Origin: Sulfurimonas sp.
GTDB taxonomy: Bacteria; Campylobacterota; Campylobacteria; Campylobacterales; Sulfurimonadaceae
Reading direction: 5' to 3'
Length of the DNA stretch: 5,254 bases
Assembly: GCA_026988735.1 (NCBI GenBank)
Contig: JALSKR010000177.1
Coordinates: 1-5,254, forward strand
Under the pieces are notes generated by a model, which worked only from the letters and a program-made list of their open reading frames with translations, was not told the origin of the DNA and did not search any database. Positions 1 through 5,254 of the stretch are shown here, piece by piece. The number at the start of each line of letters is the position of its first letter. Positions within the stretch are counted from its first letter, which is position 1. A program made the translations under genes and the position numbers.

Positions 1-654
1 AACAAATACTCTACAATATCTGAAGTTGCAAATTCCTGTGGATACTCTTCACAGACTTCTTTTATACGTGCTTTTAAAATCCGCTTTGCCATGACACCAA
101 AAGAGTGGCGAAAAGGAGGCTACAAAAAGTATTCGAACAAAATCCTCAAACAATCTTTAATAGCCACAAAATCAAAGGCACAATTTCATACCGTTACACC
201 TGAAATTGTTAAGATGCCTGAACTTTCAGCATACTATATCAGGCACAGAGGCTATAACGACAGCATAAAACAGACTTGGCAAAAACTCCAAACATGGGTA
301 TTTAGCAACAATCTCACCAACTACAAAGAGATTGCACTCCTGCATGACAATCCGGCAATCACACCGCTTGATGAGTGCCAATATGTTGCTTGTATCGTAA
401 GTGACGATCCAAATATCACTGTGAATGACAGATTGCCAAACTTTAAAATTTCAGGAGGCGTGTACGCGAAATTTGATCTGCAGGGAGAATCCGGAGACTT
501 TTTAAAATTTATTCATTGGGTATATCACAGCTGGCTGCCGCAAAATGAGTATGAAACCACAACAAAGCCCCCTTATGTCGTTTATAAAAAAAACAAGTAC
601 TTGTCAAAAGACAATAAGTTTGACATCAGTCTTTATTTATCTATCAGTTATTAA
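1..654 (+). CDS. AraC-family regulator with GyrI-like effector-binding domain, 5'-partial
   Basis: The reading frame is open from base 1 to the TAA at 652-654, giving 217 visible residues; the true start lies left of the window. Visible residues 4-40 match the second helix-turn-helix of AraC/XylS regulators: TISEVANSCGYSSQTSFIRA, then FKIRF and TPKEW. Consensus in this stretch is IAxxxGFxxxSxFxRxFKxxxGxTPxxyR. After a basic linker, residues of about 65-217 resemble the GyrI-like (SbmC/Rob C-terminal) small-molecule-binding domain: an early YYIRHRGYN strand, a mid-domain PLDECQYVACI, a G-x-Y-x-KF strand, HSWLPQNEYE, and the terminal strand FDISLYLSI. Family knowledge makes it a cytoplasmic DNA-binding regulator responding to a small, often toxic, compound; the ligand cannot be read from sequence. 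The gene converges on dprA with 7 bases between stops and no obvious hairpin terminator. The ATG at 91 falls inside the DNA-binding domain and is not a start. Confidence 0.88.
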   Translation, partial: NKYSTISEVANSCGYSSQTSFIRAFKIRFAMTPKEWRKGGYKKYSNKILKQSLIATKSKAQFHTVTPEIVKMPELSAYYIRHRGYNDSIKQTWQKLQTWVFSNNLTNYKEIALLHDNPAITPLDECQYVACIVSDDPNITVNDRLPNFKISGGVYAKFDLQGESGDFLKFIHWVYHSWLPQNEYETTTKPPYVVYKKNKYLSKDNKFDISLYLSISY

Positions 655-661
655 GCTATGA

Positions 662-1435
662 TTATACAAGATGGACTCTTGCATTTTTTATTTCTATGGT
701 GCCGGCCAGTTCTGCTTCAAAAATTTTAGACGGATATTTTTTCAAGGCTTCCTCATATGTCGGACTGCCTTGACAGTAATGTAAAAACTCATCTGCTGTC
801 ATCTCTTTACATGTAAGCACAGCAAACTGTGCAACAAAAGCATCTACATTATAGATAGCTTTTGCCTCCCCTTTTGCAAGTAAATCATTTGTCGCTTCAC
901 TCTCGCCTATACGATGTGCTAAAACATACACTTCTTTTCCCATTTTCAAAGCATACTCAACACTGCGCATTGTTCCTGAGTTAAAATCTGCATAAGTTAC
1001 TACAAGCACATCTCCCAAAGCAACAACTACTTCATTGCGCAAAGGGAAATTATACTTGCGAGAAGGAGTCCCTTCTTTAAACTGACTGAGTACCAAACCG
1101 TTTGTCTCAATATCTGCAATAATATTTTTATTGATTGCAGGATAGCGTTTGTCAAGTCCTGTTGCTGCAACCATAATGGTATTTTTTGCACCGGCAGCCT
1201 TATGTGCAATAGCATCAACGCCTAAAGCACCGCCGCTTACTATGCAGATACCCGCTAAAGAAAGTTTGTGAGAAAGTCGGTGTGTCAATTCTCTTGCATA
1301 TTGATTTGGTTTTCTGCTGCCTACAATTGCAATTTTCTTTTTATGTAATAAATCAGTATTACCTTTATAAAAAAGTTCTTTCGGATACTGTTTCATAGTT
1401 TCGAGTTCAGGTATATGAAAATTTATCTGTTGCAT
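662..1435 (-). CDS. dprA: DNA-processing protein DprA (Smf), single-stranded DNA-binding RecA loader
   Basis: This is a 257-residue cytoplasmic protein with the DprA Rossmann core: KIAIVGSRKP (34-43), SGGALGVDAIAH (67-78), ATGLDKRYP (91-99), the FPLRNEVV segment (130-137), and SGTMRSVEYALKMGKEVYVL (162-181). R41 of the GSR motif and R133 of the RN motif sit where the family contacts DNA phosphates. In the family, DprA protects incoming single strands and loads RecA during natural transformation. The C-terminal part (about 215-257, DEFLHYC ... PTYEEALKKY ... AELAGTIEI) resembles the short winged-helix-like domain of Helicobacter DprA. There is no N-terminal SAM domain, so the length is normal for Campylobacterota. 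The ATG at 1435 is 7 bases after the deacetylase stop and has no recognisable Shine-Dalgarno sequence, which suggests translational coupling. From memory, dprA is followed by ruvX in Campylobacter and Helicobacter; here the convergent AraC gene follows instead. Confidence 0.93.
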   Translation of the reverse strand: MQQINFHIPELETMKQYPKELFYKGNTDLLHKKKIAIVGSRKPNQYARELTHRLSHKLSLAGICIVSGGALGVDAIAHKAAGAKNTIMVAATGLDKRYPAINKNIIADIETNGLVLSQFKEGTPSRKYNFPLRNEVVVALGDVLVVTYADFNSGTMRSVEYALKMGKEVYVLAHRIGESEATNDLLAKGEAKAIYNVDAFVAQFAVLTCKEMTADEFLHYCQGSPTYEEALKKYPSKIFEAELAGTIEIKNARVHLV

Positions 1436-1442
1436 TATAGAG

Positions 1443-2432
1443 TCAATATATTTTATTTATCTGTACTAATTCAACATCTTTGAACAAAGCTTTTGACTCA
1501 GAGAGTGCCTGCAGTGTATTTTTATGCGGGTGTCCTATCGCAATAGCACTGCCATGTGCCTTTGCAACTGCAATAGCTTTTTTTATCTGTTTTAATATAT
1601 ACGGCTTGTCCATGTGATGATCCAAAAAAACATCGCGCGCAACATATTTCAGTCCAAAATTTTTCAACACTTTGGGTGCCATTGTTTTTGCTGTTGTTCT
1701 GCTGTCTATAAAGCGTATATGGTTTGCATTTAAAGCAAAAATCAATCTGTTCATTGCTACTTCATTCGATGTAAACTTACTGCCGGTGTGATTGTTGATA
1801 TAGGCGACTTTTGGAAACAGTCTCTTTATATCTTTTATTTTTTCAGAAATTTTTTGTTGGGAATCATATATACGCAGAGTATGCGGTTCTTCTGCATTAA
1901 AGTGCATTGCTTCCATTGGTAAATGTACCATATAAAACTTTTCATGTGCTGCAAGTTTTGCAGAGTTGGGTCTTGCTGCACGTGGCGGTAAAAAAGACAT
2001 GGTAACATTCAGATACAAACGTTTTACGGCTTTTATCTGAGAAGCAGTCTGCATATCATCGATGATTATGGCCAATTTCGGTTTTGATGTATAAACCTGT
2101 ACTTTTTTCGGTTTTTGTTTTGGAGGATTTGCCAGGGTTTCATTATCTATTTCATGTGCTGCGGAAACATATGTTTTAGTCTCTTTTTTTAGTACCTCCT
2201 GCAGTCTTTTGTTAACACTTACAGGTGCTTTTGGCATTGTTTGTGCTGATTTGTGCTTTGTTATCAGCTTTTCTTTTTTCTGCGTTTTTCCATCATTTGT
2301 CCCAAAATAATACCCTGTAATTAAAGATATCAAAACAAGGGCTATCAGTGCCAAGAACCATGCTGTATATTTTAATAAAGAAGAACCGGTTTTTTTCTTC
2401 GTTCTTCTTGTTCTTTTTTTTCTTTTTGCCAT
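1443..2432 (-). CDS. divergent polysaccharide deacetylase (YibQ/DUF610 family), membrane-anchored
   Basis: The 329-residue protein starts with a very basic stretch (MAKRKKRTRRTKKK) followed by one hydrophobic segment at about 20-43 with no clear cleavage site. It is therefore probably anchored in the inner membrane with a periplasmic catalytic part. A Lys/Pro-rich linker (about 45-117) leads to the divergent polysaccharide deacetylase fold: AIIIDD (121-126), MSFLPP (145-150), VHLPMEA (169-175), NNHTGSKFT (213-221), FIDSRTT (241-247), RDVFLDHH (266-273) and AIGHPH (298-303). The paired Asp and the His residues of these motifs are the expected metal-binding and catalytic positions of a NodB-like barrel. 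Substrate is unknown; envelope glycan is an inference. The ATG at 2432 has a weak GAAGAG ribosome site about 5 bases upstream. The gene precedes dprA by 7 bases; from memory, Campylobacter jejuni also has a periplasmic protein gene before dprA. Confidence 0.87.
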   Translation of the reverse strand: MAKRKKRTRRTKKKTGSSLLKYTAWFLALIALVLISLITGYYFGTNDGKTQKKEKLITKHKSAQTMPKAPVSVNKRLQEVLKKETKTYVSAAHEIDNETLANPPKQKPKKVQVYTSKPKLAIIIDDMQTASQIKAVKRLYLNVTMSFLPPRAARPNSAKLAAHEKFYMVHLPMEAMHFNAEEPHTLRIYDSQQKISEKIKDIKRLFPKVAYINNHTGSKFTSNEVAMNRLIFALNANHIRFIDSRTTAKTMAPKVLKNFGLKYVARDVFLDHHMDKPYILKQIKKAIAVAKAHGSAIAIGHPHKNTLQALSESKALFKDVELVQINKIY

Positions 2433-2464
2433 CTACTCTTCATCTTAAAGTTAAATTTACTGAA

Positions 2465-2470
2465 ACTATA
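2465..2470 (-). promoter_or_regulatory. possible -10 box for the deacetylase-dprA operon
   Basis: Read on the minus strand this is TATAGT, 32 bases before the deacetylase ATG, and it is preceded by a long T-rich run with no clear -35 box. Campylobacterota vegetative promoters often have a good -10 box and AT-rich periodic sequence in place of a -35. The left end of the 272-bp element lies about 40 bases further upstream. This is one hexamer in AT-rich sequence, so confidence is low. Confidence 0.3.
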
Positions 2471-2474
2471 TCCT

Positions 2475-2498
2475 AAAAAAAATAAAAATCTTTATTTT
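2475..2498 (-). terminator. weak all-AT stem followed by a T run
   Basis: On the minus strand AAAATAAA and TTTATTTT form an 8-bp stem around a GATT loop, followed by four more T residues. It would lie just downstream of the kinase reading frame as it would read without the 272-bp element. The stem contains no G-C pair, so it is weak, and the same bases may instead be the AT-rich upstream part of the deacetylase promoter. Confidence 0.2.
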
Positions 2499-2511
2499 AT
2501 TGCAGTTTGTC

Positions 2512-2540
2512 ATAAGTGCCTGACAAGAATAAATGACATA
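2512..2540 (+). repeat. left terminal inverted repeat, 29 bp
   Basis: It begins ATAAGTGCCTGAC and ends AATGACATA, and is the exact reverse complement of 2755-2783. If TA at 2513-2514 is target sequence, the element-specific part starts at 2515. Confidence 0.92.
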
Positions 2541-2567
2541 TTTAACAACACACAAAGGATTTAGTTT

Positions 2568-2617
2568 CAAGGCGAACTTTTGTTGGCGATGCTAGCATCG
2601 TTAACAAAAGTTCAACG
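2568..2617 (+). repeat. left hairpin module (CAAGGCGA - hairpin - TTCAACG)
   Basis: The module starts with CAAGGCGA (2568-2575) and ends with TTCAACG (2611-2617). Between them 2577-2610 form a continuous 17-bp hairpin: CTTTTGTT pairs with AACAAAAG, then two G-T wobbles (2585-2586 with 2601-2602), then the perfect palindrome CGATGCTAGCATCG (2587-2600). Its flanks reappear inverted in the right module. Confidence 0.85.
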
Positions 2618-2651
2618 CAGAAAATGAGTCCTTTGTATGCTGCCCTTCGGG

Positions 2652-2748
2652 TGAAGAGAGAAAATACAATCTAACTTCGTTGAAAACCCTTGAAGCTACT
2701 AGTAGCTCCTACGGATTTTCGCCTTGTATCTTGCATTTTCTCTCTTCA
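2652..2748. repeat. inner inverted repeat pair, 17 of 18 matching
   Basis: The arm 2652-2669 (TGAAGAGAGAAAATACAA) matches the reverse complement of 2731-2748 with one mismatch. Pairing here would cross the 2568-2575 with 2719-2726 stem, so the two folds are mutually exclusive unless a pseudoknot forms. The right arm lies directly inside the right terminal repeat. Confidence 0.8.
2678..2726 (-). repeat. right hairpin module, inverted relative to the left one
   Basis: Read on the minus strand it starts with CAAGGCGA (2726-2719) and ends with TTCAACG (2684-2678), the same flanks as the left module at almost the same spacing. The hairpin between has a different sequence: AATCC pairs with GGGTT, then an internal loop, then GGAGCTACT pairs with AGTAGCTTC. 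The core is the perfect palindrome AGCTACTAGTAGCT (2694-2707). The two T-G/G-T wobbles form only when read on this strand. Confidence 0.82.
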
Positions 2749-2754
2749 TTAAAT

Positions 2755-2783
2755 TATGTCATTTATTCTTGTCAGGCACTTAT
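2755..2783 (-). repeat. right terminal inverted repeat, 29 bp, overlapping the kinase stop
   Basis: It is the exact reverse complement of 2512-2540. The TAA stop of the kinase (2782-2780 on the minus strand) lies inside it, so the element end supplies the present stop codon. Confidence 0.92.
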
Positions 2784-5254
2784 AGATCTTTTACCATGAT
2801 ATCGAAACGGTAAAGCAGCTTTTCAAGTTCTTGAATGTCAAACACTTCTATACTCTCTTGAAGTTGTAATGCATACTGTTCAAGAGGCTTTATATCATAT
2901 CCTACAGCTAAGGTATGGAGTCTTTTGCTAAAATCTTTTGTGTCAGAAAAGCTATGCGTCTGCAGTGCTTTTTTATAAAGAGTCTGTATCTCTTCTATAA
3001 TTTTTCGTATCTCAGCACTGTTTTGTTTTGCTTTTTGACTGAGTTCAAATACCTCTTTGTCTGATTTGTCAGAAATTTCCGCCTCATCAACTGCCAGAAA
3101 TTTGCTCAACTCCACAAAAAGATCATACTTCAAAATAGGCTTTCGTAAAAAACCGTCAAAATGGGTATCTTTGTACGCCTTCTCATTTTCCATAAGAGAA
3201 GCTGTTAATGCAATAACAGGGCACTTCGAGATTTTTCGCAATGCAGTTGTCACTTCATAGCCATCCATTTCAGGCATTTTTATATCCATTAAAACCAGGT
3301 CCGGCTGCTCTGTTTTACAAAGCGCCATCGCTTCCAAACCGTTTTTTGCCGTTATTACTGTAATTGCAGTGTTTTCAAAAATTTTCACTATCAAATCACG
3401 ATTATTTTCAATATCATCAACAACCAGTATTTTTGCTTTTTTAAACTTTATATTTTTTAAACTTTTTATACGAATATCGTCCTGTGCATCATTCTCTGCT
3501 ATTGATGCTATGCTTACATTGTACAAATGGACTTTAAAGACAGTTCCTCTTTTCTCTTGGCTTTCTACGGAAATATTGCCTCCCATCATTTCACACAAAC
3601 GTTTTGATATACTCAGTCCAAGTCCTGTGCCACCAAACTTACGTGTATCTTGTCCATCCATCTGCTCAAACTCATTAAAAATTTTTGCCAGCTGCTCTTT
3701 TGGTATGCCAATACCACTGTCCTCAACAGAAATTTCAAGATTTATTTTTGAAAGATGCTGATCGATGTCAAAAGCTTTTATACTTAACTTTACAAAGCCT
3801 TTTTGCGTAAATTTGATTGCATTGCCTATGAGGTTGAGTAAAACCTGTCGTATTCGCACCTCATCAAGCAAAAGACTTTTAGGAATATTAGTGTTTACAT
3901 GTACTAGAAAATCCAAATTTTTCCTGTCCACCTCAACAGCGAAGATAAAACTCACTTCATCAGCCAATGCAAAGAGGTTTGTCGGTTTTGTCTCTATAAT
4001 GAGTTTACCGGCTTCTATCTTAGAAAGGTCAAGTATGTCATTTATAAGTGTCAAAAGCGTATGACTTGCATTTTTCACTGTTTTTATATGGCTTTTTAAC
4101 TTTGGATCTTGTATCTTTTCACTGAGTATATCTGAAAAGCCGATGATAGCATTGAGCGGTGTTCTGATTTCATGGCTCATATTTGAAAGAAATTCAGATT
4201 TTGCCTTTGTTGCCGCTTCAGCCTTGTCTTTTTCTATTTGCAGCCTGTGCTGTGTTTGCAAGAGTTCTTCCTGTGCTTTTTCTCTTTTTTTAATCTCCCG
4301 TGCCAATTTTCTGTTCCAATAGACAAAAACAGCAATGATAAAAGCAACACCGGCTAAAAGTTTCCATAAAAGTTCATAATCAAAGCCATGTTCATATTCT
4401 ACAGCTATCCAGCGTGACTCTATTCTTTGTTTGTCTTCTTCTTTTATTGCGCTTACAACTTTTTCAAAAATAGATGCGAGTGCCGGCAAATCTTTTTTTA
4501 CACCTACACTGAATGAAAGAGTGTCCGGCAATTGTCCGGATATTTTCAGTTGGTTTGGAAATCTTGTCTGCACTTGATAGCCAACGCCTATAAGCGTGCC
4601 TATATAACCAAACAACTCTCCATCGTGTACTTTTTGCAATCCGTCAGTTATGCTCTTGACATCAACAAAATGTATTTTTGGATATTTTTGCCTGTAAGTT
4701 TCATTAAAAGAGTAGTCTTTCACTATTGCTACCTTTTTATCTTCAAGTTGTTCCATACTGCTTATATAGGTAACATCCGGTCTTGTAGCAATAACCAAAG
4801 GAGTATGCAGATACGGCTTTGTAAAGTTCAAATATTTTTCTCTTTGCGGCGTTTTGGCGACCAAGGAGAGTATTTCACATTTCCCGTTTTGTACAAAAAG
4901 AAGTGATTCGCTCCATGTTTTTGTCCGGACCATTTTTATGGGAACAGGAATCTTTTTTTGAAACTCTTTAAAATATTCGGCGCTTATGCCAATATATTTA
5001 CCATTTTTATCAAAAGCTTCAAAAGGCATCCAGTCAGGATCTATACAAAGAGTAATCTGTTTGTGTTGTTGCAAGCACTTTTGTTCTTTCTCACTCCATT
5101 GCAAACTCCGGGAGACTTTTGTGTCTGTTTGGGAAGCTTCAAACCATTTGTCCGTAATTTTCTGCCGTTCTTTATCACTGATATCCTGTAATGTTTTTTC
5201 TATTATTGCAAATAAAACAGGCTTGTTTTTGTCTATAGCAATGGAAACTTTTGT
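2780..5254 (-). CDS. BvgS-like hybrid sensor histidine kinase with tandem solute-binding domains, 5'-partial
   Basis: The minus-strand frame stays open to the window edge, giving 824 visible residues; the start lies beyond 5254. Residues 1-50 (IAIDKNKPVLFAIIEK ... ISDKERQKITDKW) match the end of a first solute-binding family 3 domain. A second complete one follows (about 65-285), with TPQREKYLNFTKPY carrying the ligand-type Arg (138). Then come a membrane segment (about 295-313), a short coiled coil (about 318-353), and HisKA with SHEIRTP (phosphorylated His 361). The HATPase has N-box NLIGNAIKF (474-482), DSGIGIP (512-518) and GGTGLGLSIS (541-550). The receiver has DD (613-614), phospho-acceptor Asp 657, Thr 684 and Lys 705. 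The HPt-like tail (about 735-824) keeps a His at 780 but lacks the usual LKG. It probably senses a periplasmic small molecule, perhaps an amino acid, and phosphorylates its own receiver. No separate response regulator or PAS domain is visible. Confidence 0.92.
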   Translation of the reverse strand, partial: TKVSIAIDKNKPVLFAIIEKTLQDISDKERQKITDKWFEASQTDTKVSRSLQWSEKEQKCLQQHKQITLCIDPDWMPFEAFDKNGKYIGISAEYFKEFQKKIPVPIKMVRTKTWSESLLFVQNGKCEILSLVAKTPQREKYLNFTKPYLHTPLVIATRPDVTYISSMEQLEDKKVAIVKDYSFNETYRQKYPKIHFVDVKSITDGLQKVHDGELFGYIGTLIGVGYQVQTRFPNQLKISGQLPDTLSFSVGVKKDLPALASIFEKVVSAIKEEDKQRIESRWIAVEYEHGFDYELLWKLLAGVAFIIAVFVYWNRKLAREIKKREKAQEELLQTQHRLQIEKDKAEAATKAKSEFLSNMSHEIRTPLNAIIGFSDILSEKIQDPKLKSHIKTVKNASHTLLTLINDILDLSKIEAGKLIIETKPTNLFALADEVSFIFAVEVDRKNLDFLVHVNTNIPKSLLLDEVRIRQVLLNLIGNAIKFTQKGFVKLSIKAFDIDQHLSKINLEISVEDSGIGIPKEQLAKIFNEFEQMDGQDTRKFGGTGLGLSISKRLCEMMGGNISVESQEKRGTVFKVHLYNVSIASIAENDAQDDIRIKSLKNIKFKKAKILVVDDIENNRDLIVKIFENTAITVITAKNGLEAMALCKTEQPDLVLMDIKMPEMDGYEVTTALRKISKCPVIALTASLMENEKAYKDTHFDGFLRKPILKYDLFVELSKFLAVDEAEISDKSDKEVFELSQKAKQNSAEIRKIIEEIQTLYKKALQTHSFSDTKDFSKRLHTLAVGYDIKPLEQYALQLQESIEVFDIQELEKLLYRFDIMVKDL

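Larger units (their letters stand above)
2512..2783. mobile_element. MITE-like structured inverted-repeat element, non-coding
   Basis: This 272-bp block is bounded by perfect 29-bp inverted repeats. After a single bulged base (2754) pairing continues for 5 more base pairs (2541-2545 with 2749-2753). TA dinucleotides at 2513-2514 and 2781-2782 sit immediately outside AGTGCCTGAC ends, as expected if the element targets TA. No usable ORF or transposase is present, so any mobility would need a transposase supplied elsewhere. Internally it holds two inverted hairpin modules (2568-2617 and 2678-2726), an inner inverted repeat (2652-2669 with 2731-2748), an 8-bp stem (2552-2559 with 2629-2636), a 6-bp stem (2633-2638 with 2664-2669), and a small CCCTTCGGG hairpin (2643-2651). 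Several of these compete, so alternative folds are possible. It resembles Correia or RUP elements in layout only; copy number cannot be seen here. It fills most of the gap between the kinase and the deacetylase. Confidence 0.72.

Noticed and set aside
91..654. Complete 187-residue gene starting at the ATG at 91
   Set aside because: The frame is open upstream and encodes the preceding half of an AraC helix-turn-helix, so this ATG is internal.
1027..1218. 63-residue minus-strand open frame inside dprA
   Set aside because: It overlaps the DprA core in another frame and has no family features.
1434..1446. TTGACT followed by TATAAT on the minus strand just before dprA
   Set aside because: The two hexamers are about 1 base apart rather than about 17, and the TATAAT overlaps the start codon, so it is not a promoter.
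2742..2777. Inward-facing promoter in the right terminal repeat (CTGACA, 16 bases, TTTAAT on the minus strand)
   Set aside because: Both hexamers match consensus only partly in AT-rich sequence, and the equivalent spacing at the left end is worse.
2512..2783. Simple rho-independent terminator
   Set aside because: The terminal arms are 214 bases apart, there is no T run directly after them, and the internal module structure is far more elaborate than a terminator.
2512..2783. CRISPR array or tRNA attachment site
   Set aside because: There are no regularly spaced direct repeats and no tRNA-like sequence; the repeats are inverted.
3057..4906. Several plus-strand open frames inside the kinase gene, for example 3369-3761 and 4532-4906
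   Set aside because: They lie antisense to clear kinase domains and their products show no recognisable motifs; they are shadows of the real gene.
2780..5104. Kinase starting at the TTG at 5104
   Set aside because: The 50 codons upstream are open and match the end of a solute-binding domain; a start here would also lack a signal peptide for a periplasmic sensor.

Overview
The window looks like chromosome from a free-living member of the Campylobacterota (former Epsilonproteobacteria), probably Sulfurimonas-like. It is AT-rich, its DprA has the short Helicobacter-type C-terminal domain, and a YibQ-type polysaccharide deacetylase lies directly before dprA. A large BvgS-like sensor kinase also fits a free-living member of this group. 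The assignment is inference from protein character; no database search was possible.

Layout: (1) 1-654, plus strand: the C-terminal part of an AraC-type regulator with a GyrI-like effector domain, cut by the left edge. (2) 662-1435, minus strand: dprA, converging on the regulator with 7 bases between stop codons. (3) 1443-2432, minus strand: a membrane-anchored divergent polysaccharide deacetylase, 7 bases upstream of dprA and probably in the same operon. (4) 2433-2779: an intergenic stretch almost filled by a 272-bp non-coding element (2512-2783) with perfect 29-bp terminal inverted repeats next to TA dinucleotides. (5) 2780-5254, minus strand: a hybrid sensor histidine kinase cut by the right edge. 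It is tail of one periplasmic solute-binding domain, second complete solute-binding domain, membrane segment, HisKA/HATPase, receiver and HPt-like tail. Neither the ATG at 91 nor the TTG at 5104 is a real start; both reading frames stay open to the window edges.

The notable item is the 272-bp element. Inside its terminal repeats are two inverted modules of about 50 nt. Each has the same flanks (CAAGGCGA ... TTCAACG) around a hairpin with a CTAG-centred palindrome, but the hairpin stems differ in sequence. The shared flanks pair with each other, so the element can fold into a nearly fully paired four-way junction on a long terminal stem. It has no usable ORF and looks like a TA-targeted miniature inverted-repeat element, comparable in layout to Neisseria Correia or pneumococcal RUP elements. 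Its right end supplies the kinase stop codon and its left end lies just upstream of the putative deacetylase-dprA promoter.

Functionally, the kinase probably senses a small periplasmic ligand and signals through its receiver. The deacetylase probably acts on envelope glycans, DprA loads RecA on incoming single-stranded DNA during transformation, and the AraC regulator answers an unidentified small molecule. Nothing in the sequence joins all four in one pathway.
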